From NCBI GenBank assembly GCA_012033205.1, contig JAAUSO010000049.1, forward strand, positions 1-40,971: a stretch of DNA of 40,971 bases, in the 5' to 3' direction. A program made the position numbers and the translations under genes. The notes below the pieces were generated by a model. That model did no database searches. It was given only the letters and a program-made list of their open reading frames with translations, and was not told the origin of the DNA. The DNA is from Richelia sp. SL_2_1. Its GTDB lineage: Bacteria > Cyanobacteriota > Cyanobacteriia > Cyanobacteriales > Nostocaceae. This document shows, one piece after another, positions 16,328 to 25,210 of this stretch. Each line of letters begins with the position of its first letter. Positions within the stretch are counted from its first letter, which is position 1.

Positions 16328-16718
16328 CTATCCTTTACCCCCAATGCTTATATCAGAAAATATACCGCGTTTTTGTAATTCGTAATTCGTAATTCGTAAT
16401 TCGTAATTCGTAATTCAAAATGGCGGGGCAATATGGGGGATGAATGCTTCCCTATACTATGTCCCTCCGGCTCAACCTCGAAGAACGTTTCGGTAGCTCC
16501 GGACTATTTTGGCTTGGTAAGTCCTGATAATGATTTATTTATGCCGATCTAAATTTAAATTTAAACTTAATTATTAAGAAATGTTATTAAATCAAGTACT
16601 TGAAACACTTATTTTACGTAAAATTACGACTTTTTTGTAAAGGATAATTGAGATGAGTAGTCAAAACAAGTTATGTTGTTTCACACTAAAAATATAGCTA
16701 AGTAATTATATTTTTTTC
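16328..16718. other. Intergenic region with a heptamer array
   Basis: Contains six perfect tandem copies of GTAATTC at 16375-16416. The stretch 16420-16530 has no recognisable gene or RNA fold. A tiny open frame at 16653-16697 (14 codons, with AAGGA upstream) lies just before the next gene and could at most be a leader peptide. Confidence 0.55.
16375..16416. repeat. STRR array, six perfect GTAATTC units
   Basis: Six identical seven-base units without interruption, between the divergent ParA-like gene and the membrane protein gene at 16719. Confidence 0.95.
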
Positions 16719-17207
16719 ATGAATACTATTTCCACTTCCAGCCTAGAATTCAAGCGCCCAGCTTGGCAAAATATTGTCATCATCACTTTAGGTTTTTGGC
16801 TGAGTGCTAGCTTACTTTTAGATTGGGTAATTATGCCTAGTCTTTATGTTTCTGGAATGATGACTCAATCAAGTTTTGCAACGGCTGGTTATACAATATT
16901 TTGGAATTTCAACCGAGTTGAATTACTTTGTGCCGGATTAATATTAACTGGGGTTTTGGCTTTAAATAAAAATCAATTCAACTGGCAGCGAAACGGTATC
17001 ATTTTAGCAACTGTAATGCTTGCTATTGCTTTAGTCGATACTTATTTATTAACTCCCCAAATGTCGGCTATTGGACTACAATTAAACTTGTTTCAAGTCC
17101 CCGAAATTCCCGCAAATATGAATTTAATGCATGGGGCTTACTGGTTTATTGAAGCTGTAAAATTAGCAGTAGGTGGTACTCTTTTTACTTGGTATTGCAA
17201 GCAGTAA
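16719..17207 (+). CDS. Small integral membrane protein, DUF4149-like
   Basis: 162 residues with four clear membrane helices (about 18-40, 62-82, 92-112, 135-158). Conserved-looking features are PSLYVSGMM after helix 1, FNRVELLCAG, DTYLLTPQM and HGAYWFIEAVKL. The four-helix layout and these positions resemble DUF4149/TMEM205-type proteins, whose role is unknown. It stands alone, upstream of a tandem pair of palindromic repeats. The call as a real gene is secure; the family name is moderate. Confidence 0.7.
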   Translation: MNTISTSSLEFKRPAWQNIVIITLGFWLSASLLLDWVIMPSLYVSGMMTQSSFATAGYTIFWNFNRVELLCAGLILTGVLALNKNQFNWQRNGIILATVMLAIALVDTYLLTPQMSAIGLQLNLFQVPEIPANMNLMHGAYWFIEAVKLAVGGTLFTWYCKQ

Positions 17208-17245
17208 AAGAATTAAAAGTTAAGAGTTAAGAGTTAGGAGTTAAA
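17208..17245. repeat. STRR units (GAGTTAA/GAGTTAG)
   Basis: A short run of AAGAGTTA and AGGAGTTA units directly after the preceding stop codon. Confidence 0.75.
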
Positions 17246-17269
17246 AATATTTTTTTGTACACTACAGAC

Positions 17270-17420
17270 AGAAGTCGGTTTTTTTCGGATAAATATCTGT
17301 AACACCCTTGTAAATCTCATAAAAACCCGACTTCTTAACCCAACAGATTAACTAGAAGTCGGGTTTTTTAAGACAAATGTCTGTAATAACCTTGTAAATC
17401 TCATAAAAACCCGACTTCTT
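17270..17420. repeat. Two tandem copies of the AAGTCGGG palindromic element
   Basis: Copy 1 is 17270-17337 and copy 2 is 17354-17420. Each has arms AGAAGTCGG(G)TTTTTT and AAAAACCCGACTTCTT, and they share the inner segment CTTGTAAATCTCATAAAAAC. The copies are close in sequence, which points to a recent local duplication. They lie between convergent genes. Confidence 0.9.
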
Positions 17421-17431
17421 AACTCAACTCA

Positions 17432-17710
17432 TTATTCTTCTTTATCGAAAAACAACAGACGTATTGCGAGTATGGCAAATCCAATTGCTGCAATTGCTTT
17501 GAGTAAACGTGTAGGTAAAAATTCCGCTGCTGCACCTCCTGCTAATGCTCCCAATAAACTGGTTAATATCAGTGCTAAAGCAGTACCAAAAAATACTGCA
17601 CGGGGAGATTTACAACGTCCCGAAAGTGCGATCGCAGCTAGTTGACTTTTATCGCCTAATTCGGACAAAAAAACTGTAATAAAACTTATTCCTAAAAGAT
17701 GTAAGTCCAT
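17432..17710 (-). CDS. Half-size GDT1/Mnx-family manganese exporter subunit (second half)
   Basis: 92 residues with three membrane helices and the family signature ELGDKSQ near residue 18. Full-length members (about 200 residues, such as the Synechocystis manganese exporter Mnx and eukaryotic TMEM165/GDT1) carry two such signatures in tandem. Here each half is a separate gene, this one and its upstream neighbour at 17782, 71 bases apart on the same strand, so they most likely work as a heterodimer that exports Mn2+ (and perhaps Ca2+) across the plasma or thylakoid membrane. The gap between them is heptamer repeat. Confidence 0.85.
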   Translation of the reverse strand: MDLHLLGISFITVFLSELGDKSQLAAIALSGRCKSPRAVFFGTALALILTSLLGALAGGAAAEFLPTRLLKAIAAIGFAILAIRLLFFDKEE

Positions 17711-17768
17711 AATGAGTTAAGAGTGAGGAGTTAGGAGTTAAGAGTTAGGAGTGAGGAGTTATGAGTCC
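17711..17768. repeat. STRR units between the two exporter halves
   Basis: GAGTTAG, GAGTGAG and GAGTTAA units at about 17714-17763. Confidence 0.8.
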
Positions 17769-17781
17769 TAAAAATCGAATT

Positions 17782-18219
17782 TTAAGCAATAATTAAATCT
17801 AAAAATAACATCAGAGAAATCAGTAGTAAGGTGACTCCTGCGGCTTTATTTATTACTTTTGGTGAAAGATGTTTAGCTAGCAAACTACCCAAAGCTACAC
17901 CTAAAAAGCTTGTTGTAATTAATGCTGCACCAGAACCAAGAAATACTACCCACGGTGAATGGGATTCCGCACTCATTAATAAAGTTGATAGCTGAGTTTT
18001 ATCACCGATTTCTGCTAAAAAAATCGTAATAAAGGTACTTCCAAAAATAAATAATGGAGATTGGGATTTTCGAGTAGAATTATCTTCGCATTCTTCTGGA
18101 GATGCTTCATGTAACGTTTCATAACTAGCCTTATTGTGACATGGAGCATCTGCAATTTTCGGTTCCTGGTTTGGGGTTAAAGTACCAGTCAAGGTAATGG
18201 GAGTGGAGTCAAGTTTCAC
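17782..18219 (-). CDS. Half-size GDT1/Mnx-family manganese exporter subunit (first half)
   Basis: 145 residues: a polar, probably cytoplasmic N-terminal extension of about 50 residues containing DAPCHNKASYETLHEASPEE, then three membrane helices with the signature EIGDKTQ near residue 72 and a C-terminal helix TLLLISLMLFLDLII. It is the partner of the 92-residue protein encoded downstream. The N-terminal extension, with one Cys and several His and acidic residues, is unusual for the family and could bind metal, though this is speculation. Manganese export matters in cyanobacteria because photosystem II assembly demands a high Mn flux. Confidence 0.85.
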   Translation of the reverse strand: MKLDSTPITLTGTLTPNQEPKIADAPCHNKASYETLHEASPEECEDNSTRKSQSPLFIFGSTFITIFLAEIGDKTQLSTLLMSAESHSPWVVFLGSGAALITTSFLGVALGSLLAKHLSPKVINKAAGVTLLLISLMLFLDLIIA

Positions 18220-18694
18220 AGGGAATAATTCTATCTTTGGGTAGTTTTCATTTTGTTTTCATTTTCTCAGATTTGTGGCATAAATTGCAACCCTTCTTTT
18301 GGAAAGATGGGCAATGGGGGAATGGGGAGATAATTACTAATTTTTAACTCCGGTGGTACTAATTCCTAACTCTCAATCCAAAATCTCAAATCTAAAATCT
18401 AAAATCCAAAATCCTTTACTAGTTGACCAAAGTAAACATAAAGAGTGAAGATATAAGGATTAGACCTCTTGCTTTCATGTCAGGTGGCTTTTAGTGCTTT
18501 TTGATTTACCTTGATGTTTGTGCTTATAACAACTGTCAACGGTGAAGTCTAGATGGCTCTCGGTTTTGTATGACAGTCTTGATGGTATGGAAGTTGTTTG
18601 TGTAGCTTCTGTGGCATATTTAAAAGCTAAACAAAATTTAAAGTGGCAAGCAGTCTATATTTTGATTAAAAAACAAATTAACTGAGGAATAGCT
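18220..18694. other. Intergenic region upstream of ftrV
   Basis: Holds ATCTAAAATC-type repeats and a CCGGTGGTACTAA unit at about 18345-18415. The rest (18416-18690) shows no recognisable RNA or gene. A 32-codon open frame at 18587-18685 ends ten bases before ftrV but has no good ribosome binding site and is not called. Confidence 0.5.
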
Positions 18695-18961
18695 GTGACG
18701 ACAGTTGTGGAAAACCAAAAGCTAAATGTAAATAGTGATATGAAAGTTGGCGATCACGTCCGCGTAACTGAATCTGTGGTAGTTTATCACCATCCCGATC
18801 ATCGTGGTGAAGCTTTTGATATCAAAGGTTTAGAAGGAGAAGTGATTGCTATTGTTACTCAATGGAAAGAAAGACCTGTTAGTGCTAACTTCCCTATTCA
18901 GGTGAAGTTCACTAAAAAGTTTAAAGCCCACTTACGTACTTCGGAGTTAGAAACAATTTAA
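18695..18961 (+). CDS. ftrV: Ferredoxin-thioredoxin reductase, variable chain
   Basis: 88 residues, SH3-like barrel: MKVGDHVRVTESVVVYHHP, then LEGEVIAIV and NFPIQVKFTKKFKAHLR, the latter being the typical C-terminal half. FtrV pairs with the catalytic chain (FtrC, not in this window) to pass electrons from photosystem I via ferredoxin to thioredoxin. The start is a GTG at 18695 with GAGG seven bases upstream. The N-terminal 15 residues vary in this family and may be partly disordered. Confidence 0.93.
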   Translation: MTTVVENQKLNVNSDMKVGDHVRVTESVVVYHHPDHRGEAFDIKGLEGEVIAIVTQWKERPVSANFPIQVKFTKKFKAHLRTSELETI

Positions 18962-18972
18962 ACTGATTAAAT

Positions 18973-19197
18973 TTAGTTTTTGCGGCGAAACCACTGAAAT
19001 ATATTCAGTTCGCCGCGCATTTTTTCCATCTGCTCGCGATTATTTTTAGCAGTACAATGATACCATTCACAGTAAAGTTTCAATTCTGAACGCACTTCGA
19101 CTTCTCGGTAAAATTGGTAAGTTGTCTCACTAGCTGCAATATTTTCTTGGCTTTGAGATGAACCAGACGGGACTATTCTTTGTAATTCTTCAGACAT
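18973..19197 (-). CDS. Small cyanobacterial protein of unknown function
   Basis: 74 residues, soluble. It has a Ser/Gln-rich N-terminus (SGSSQSQENIAAS), then YQFYREVEVRSELKLYCEWY and a basic C-terminus FQWFRRKN. The many aromatic and charged residues suggest a small folded helical domain. It converges on ftrV with 11 bases between. I do not recognise a family. Real-gene status is supported by codon-like composition and a tight fit between neighbours. Confidence 0.65.
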   Translation of the reverse strand: MSEELQRIVPSGSSQSQENIAASETTYQFYREVEVRSELKLYCEWYHCTAKNNREQMEKMRGELNIFQWFRRKN

Positions 19198-19260
19198 GGT
19201 TGTTGGTTGATAGTTGATGGTTGTTGGTTGATAGTTGATAGTTGATGGTTATTAGTTCAT
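19198..19260. repeat. STRR units (TTGTTGG/TTGATAG/TTGATGG)
   Basis: Heptamers of the TTGATRG family directly upstream of the 74-residue gene, leaving little room for a promoter. Confidence 0.8.
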
Positions 19261-19308
19261 AATTATTATTTATTTCACCCCATCCCCCATCCCCCATCCC
19301 CCTATTAC

Positions 19309-20100
19309 TTAAACCCATCCACGCAAACGATATACAACCATACCAATATATTCTTTTAAGGCGATGGTAAAGTTATCCAAATTTTTGCTATCAGGTAACA
19401 CATTTAAAATTGCACCTTTAGGAGTGTTAGCTAATTCTTGAATTTCACCCTTTGTGACCAGAAAATCAGTAGGTGCTGCAATCGCTTCAATCTTTTGATG
19501 TTGAAAAATTGCTAACGATCGCGGCATATGCATTGCTGAAGTCACTAATAATATACGGTCTATGTTGCGTTCTAAAAGAATCTTTTTAACGTTTACGGCG
19601 TTTTCATAAGTGTTTAGTGAGTCTGGTTCTTGTATAATATCTTCTGATTTTACTCCCATAAATATCAGTAATTTTGCGATATCTTCCGACTCTGGTAAAC
19701 CTCCACCCCGCCAATCTATACGACCACCACTGACAATAATTAAGGGTGCTTTTTCTTGACGGTAAAGTTGGGCTGCGTAGAGAACTCTATCTCCTGATTC
19801 GCTTAAGTCTACAGTTGTTCGCGGTTCATAAACAGATTTAGTTGCACCACCCAAAACTACAATTGCTTCTGCTGCGGGCAATTCTCCTGATGGAATATTT
19901 TGCCATTCCAAAGAACGTACTAGAAAGCGAGAAACCCAAGCATTAGAGCTAAACAGTAATACAAATAGCGCGATCGCAATGCAAAATACTGCTACACGGG
20001 GTCGCTTCCATATCATAAAAAGCGCAAAAATGCAACAAATACAAGCAAACCCAAGGGGATAAAAGAATAGAGGTAGTAGTTTAGAAAGATATAAAAACAT
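19309..20100 (-). CDS. YdcF/ElyC-family membrane-anchored protein (DUF218)
   Basis: 263 residues. Two N-terminal membrane helices (about 8-28 and 36-54), then a DUF218 domain: AIVVLGGAT, AAQLYRQEKAPLIIVSGG, DSLNTYENAVNVKKIL and LLVTSAMHMPRSLAIFQ. ElyC and SanA relatives are linked to cell-envelope integrity; the domain fold is Rossmann-like but its reaction is not established. The length matches ElyC-type proteins. It stands alone, with heptamer repeats on both sides. Confidence 0.85.
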   Translation of the reverse strand: MFLYLSKLLPLFFYPLGFACICCIFALFMIWKRPRVAVFCIAIALFVLLFSSNAWVSRFLVRSLEWQNIPSGELPAAEAIVVLGGATKSVYEPRTTVDLSESGDRVLYAAQLYRQEKAPLIIVSGGRIDWRGGGLPESEDIAKLLIFMGVKSEDIIQEPDSLNTYENAVNVKKILLERNIDRILLVTSAMHMPRSLAIFQHQKIEAIAAPTDFLVTKGEIQELANTPKGAILNVLPDSKNLDNFTIALKEYIGMVVYRLRGWV

Positions 20101-20104
20101 AATA

Positions 20105-20336
20105 TTTATTAAGTTAGGAGTGAGGAGTTAGGAGTTAGGAGTGAAGCGCGCAGCGTGTCCGTTAGGACATGGAGTTAAGAGTTAAAAATAGGATGTAATA
20201 ACACAACTTGTTGCAATTTGAAATTAACAACCACCTGAAAACCAAGTTTTTTAAGGTTAAAGGTCAAAGGTCAAAGTTGTAACACTCCTAACTCCTAACT
20301 CCTAACTCCTAACTCCTAACTCCTAACTCCTAATTT
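20105..20336. repeat. STRR arrays and a small hairpin repeat
   Basis: GAGTTAGGAGTGAGGAGTTA units at 20114-20142, then a GCGCGCAGCGTGTCCGTTAG segment followed by GACAT with a GTGTCC/GGACAT hairpin at about 20144-20172, then seven CCTAACT units at 20284-20335. A unit AGGTCAAAGGTCAAAG lies at about 20260-20276. Confidence 0.85.
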
Positions 20337-20345
20337 AAGTGTCAA

Positions 20346-20852
20346 CTACCTTTCCCAAAACTTAATGTTGATTCCAGAACGATGACGGTAACGACGTGTA
20401 GGTTTTCGACTCCGCTGCAAATTCATTCGCTGTCCAGAGGGAACTACTTCGTCTTCATCTTCTAAAGTTTTATTTGAGACCTTTGTTACAGTTGGTTCCT
20501 TACTTCCCCACCAAGCAAAAATAAAGCCCGCACTCAAGCCAGCTAATCCACCGAGTAAAATACTTGTTTCTGGTCGATAGCGTAAAAAGATAAAACTCAG
20601 TAAGAAAAATAACCAGTATTTGAGTCCAGCATCTATACCATCGGAAGATGCGACAGTCTCGGGATTGGGACCAGTTTTTGTAGACGTGGTAAACAAACTT
20701 AGACCCAACCCTCCCAATATTCCGAGGAAGATACTCAAATTCCATTCTCTAGAATAGAGGTACAATACAAAAGTTAAAAATACCCCAAATATAAGTTGAG
20801 AGAGAAAGCTTTGCGAGAGAGGTAAAAAATTACCAGAATTTTTGTTTGCCAT
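20346..20852 (-). CDS. Membrane protein of unknown function
   Basis: 168 residues. Four membrane helices grouped as two hairpins: LIFGVFLTFVLYLYSREWN and LSIFLGILGGLGLSLF, then YWLFFLLSFIFLRY and ILLGGLAGLSAGFIFAWWG. The glycine-rich pairs GGLGLS and GGLAGLS look like an internal repeat. A basic tail follows (QRSRKPTRRYRHRSGINIKF). The gene starts seven bases after the stop of the kinase fusion upstream, so they form an operon. I do not recognise a family. Confidence 0.75.
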   Translation of the reverse strand: MANKNSGNFLPLSQSFLSQLIFGVFLTFVLYLYSREWNLSIFLGILGGLGLSLFTTSTKTGPNPETVASSDGIDAGLKYWLFFLLSFIFLRYRPETSILLGGLAGLSAGFIFAWWGSKEPTVTKVSNKTLEDEDEVVPSGQRMNLQRSRKPTRRYRHRSGINIKFWER

Positions 20853-20859
20853 AATTGGG

Positions 20860-22404
20860 TTATTGGCTAATTAGTTGTTTTAATTGTGGCTCTAGAGGCT
20901 GAGTTGTATCTAAAATGTTCAGATATGATTTTTCTTGGTCGGTAAATGGTTCTGCCGCTTTCATTTGTGATGGTAGCAAATCGGCGGTTGAATCTGCTAC
21001 GTCTCCAGTACGCTTGACAAGCCGTTCACGCAATATTTCTTCTGGTGCAGTACAGTTAACAATATTTAGGGGTATTTGATATTGAGTTGCTTTTTCAATC
21101 ACCTCAGTTCGTAATTGCTGTTTATCGTATTTTGCATCCAAAATCACAGAAAAACCAAGACGAGCCAGCATGACACCCAATTCCATCAGTCGGGAATAAG
21201 TTTTTTGGTTCATTTCGGGGGTATACAATTCATCTCCACCCCGTTGTAATAAAGGAATTCCCGCTAAATGTTTTCGTACTGCATCCGAGCGTAGATGAAC
21301 TGCTCCTAAATGTCGAGCTAAGTATCTGGCTGTGGTACTTTTACCGGAGCCAGATAAACCGGACATTAAAATTAATTTTCCTTGAGTGGGTTTAGTGTAT
21401 TCCCAGGCTAGACGATAGTAATCAGCAGCGGTGAAAGTTGCTTGTTGTTTTGCTGTTTGGGGTACGCTAGGGTCATCAAGTAAAAACGAAGTTACTTTTG
21501 CTCTGACATAAGCTTGACGGCTTAAATATAAAGGCAATACTTGTAAACCTTCATAATCTCCAGTTTGTTCGATATAGGTATTTAGAAAGATATTAGCTAA
21601 ATCTTTGCCGTTTCGGGCTTCTAAATCCATCATTGTAAATGCGACATCGTACATGACATCGACAAAACGAAATGGTTCGTTAAATTCGATGCAGTCGAAT
21701 AGCATGACTTTATCTTGCCATAAACAGATATTTTTTAAATGTAAGTCGCCGTGGCATTCGCGAATAAAATTGTTGATGACACGATTTTGAAATAATTCTA
21801 TGCGCTCGCGAAAAAAGTTGTCTGTATAATCTTTTGTTTCGTCAAATTGCTGCTGTGTCTGAGCTACACCAATATATTTTGCAGTTTGCTGGTAATTTTC
21901 GTCAAATGCAGCTCGTACTTGGGATACTTCGCCGAAGGAACTAATATAATCGTTAGTGGCAGCTTGAGCATGATATTGAGCTACTACTTGCCCTAATTCT
22001 ACTATGTGTTCTTGTTGAAGTTCTCCGCGCTCGAACATTTCGCTAAACAAAGTCTCTTGAGGAAACTGACGCATTTTCAACGCATATTCTACAACGTCCC
22101 CGGTTCCCCCGAATTGATGCTTGTCGCCGTCGCGAGTAATTGGTAAAACTTCTAAATAAATGGAGGGTGCTGCAATGCTATTTAAGCGTAATTCTTCTTG
22201 ACAAAAATGCTGTCGCTTTTCTAAGGTTGAATAGTTCAAAAAACCGAAATCTACCGGCTTTTTCAACTTATAAGCATAATCTCCTGTTAAGAATACATAA
22301 GAACAGTGGGTTTGAATCAACTGTATGGGTTCTTGAACTGCGTGGGGATAAAACCCAGGCTGCATCATCTGCTCAATCGTTTCTGGAATGGAAACCGTAG
22401 TCAT
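20860..22404 (-). CDS. Fusion of an aminoglycoside-phosphotransferase-like kinase and a P-loop kinase
   Basis: 514 residues. Residues 1-330 are an APH/COG2187-type domain with the catalytic loop HGDLHLKN at 218-225 and DCIEF at about 237-241. Residues 345-510 are a P-loop kinase (COG0645/zeta-toxin-like) with GLSGSGKST at 349-357, VHLRSDAVRK (substrate side) and a lid-like ERLVKRTGD. This two-domain architecture is found widely in bacteria, but its substrate is not established; acquired drug resistance is not implied. It is transcribed with the downstream membrane protein gene. The start ATG has a GGAGGA four bases upstream (plus-strand TCCTCC at 22408-22413). Confidence 0.85.
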   Translation of the reverse strand: MTTVSIPETIEQMMQPGFYPHAVQEPIQLIQTHCSYVFLTGDYAYKLKKPVDFGFLNYSTLEKRQHFCQEELRLNSIAAPSIYLEVLPITRDGDKHQFGGTGDVVEYALKMRQFPQETLFSEMFERGELQQEHIVELGQVVAQYHAQAATNDYISSFGEVSQVRAAFDENYQQTAKYIGVAQTQQQFDETKDYTDNFFRERIELFQNRVINNFIRECHGDLHLKNICLWQDKVMLFDCIEFNEPFRFVDVMYDVAFTMMDLEARNGKDLANIFLNTYIEQTGDYEGLQVLPLYLSRQAYVRAKVTSFLLDDPSVPQTAKQQATFTAADYYRLAWEYTKPTQGKLILMSGLSGSGKSTTARYLARHLGAVHLRSDAVRKHLAGIPLLQRGGDELYTPEMNQKTYSRLMELGVMLARLGFSVILDAKYDKQQLRTEVIEKATQYQIPLNIVNCTAPEEILRERLVKRTGDVADSTADLLPSQMKAAEPFTDQEKSYLNILDTTQPLEPQLKQLISQ

Positions 22405-22446
22405 TTATCCTCCAACTCACGTACAACTATAATTCGGTTTTAAGCA

Positions 22447-22474
22447 CAAAAAAACCAGGAGTTCACCCCCTGGT
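22447..22474 (-). terminator. Rho-independent terminator of rplY
   Basis: On the minus strand ACCAGGGG and CTCCTGGT form an eight-base-pair stem (one G-T pair), loop GTGAA, followed by seven T residues. It lies 23 bases after the rplY stop. Confidence 0.85.
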
Positions 22475-22496
22475 ATTTTAATTGATATTGCTAAGT

Positions 22497-23098
22497 TTAC
22501 ACAGTCGCAGATGGTTCTTCACCATCATCTGTAGTTCCACTACCTTGTGGTGGTAAAACGCTAACAACAAGTTCGGACGATTCTGCTACTAATGTTACCC
22601 CTTGGGGTAATTGAATTTGATTAACGTGTAAGCTGTCTCCAACTTTCAAGTTAGTTACATCAATATCAATTGCATCGGGAATATTCTCTGGCAGACAGTT
22701 TAACTGCATTTCGGTAATCACAGTATCTAACATCCCGCCTTCTTCTTTTACACCAATGGCATTACCGATAAAGTTAAGAGGTACTTCGACGGTCATTTTA
22801 CCGTGACCTGCAACTGCAAAAAGCTGAGATGGAAAGGTTGACCTGTGGCTGGATGAGCTTGAACTTCTCTAAGTAAGGTTTGACCTTGCCAAGGAATATC
22901 ATTAATCTTTAAATCGATCAAGGTATTATTTACTGAAGCTTTTTTAAGCAAGCGTTCCACAGTTTTGGCATTAATTACCAAAGAAATTGATTCCGTACCT
23001 TTATGACCATATAAATTGGCAGGAATTTCCCCAGAACGACGCAAAGCCTTTGTTTTGCTTCCTTCTGGTCGCTTTTGACATTCGACCATCATTTCCAT
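22497..23098 (-). pseudogene. rplY: Ribosomal protein L25 (Ctc form), split by a one-base frameshift (probably intact)
   Basis: Binds 5S rRNA in the large ribosomal subunit. The first frame (22793-23098) holds the 5S-binding domain ([47 protein letters not shown]) and then runs out. The second frame (22497-22796) is the TL5/Ctc C-terminal domain ([30 protein letters not shown]). Adding one T to the T5 run at 22839-22843 (minus-strand AGCTTTTTGCAG) gives [19 protein letters not shown] and one protein of about 201 residues, the normal Ctc length. The two frames overlap by four bases, so separate translation is possible but unlikely. The break is probably a sequence error. Confidence 0.92.
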
Positions 23099-23174
23099 AG
23101 TTTTGTTCTAATCAATGTTTAGGGTTTAGTTTACAAGTGAAAGATACGAGCAAAGAGAATATTCTACCTCAATC

Positions 23175-25210
<2,036 letters not shown>

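Noticed and set aside
16653-16697. 14-codon frame with AAGGA upstream, before the DUF4149-like gene
   Set aside because: Too short to judge; a leader peptide cannot be shown from one sequence.
18587-18685. 32-codon open frame ending just before ftrV
   Set aside because: Weak start context and no sign of conservation; could only be a chance frame.
20860-22404. Aminoglycoside resistance gene
   Set aside because: The APH-like domain belongs to a chromosomal two-domain family (COG2187 plus P-loop kinase) without evidence for drug modification.
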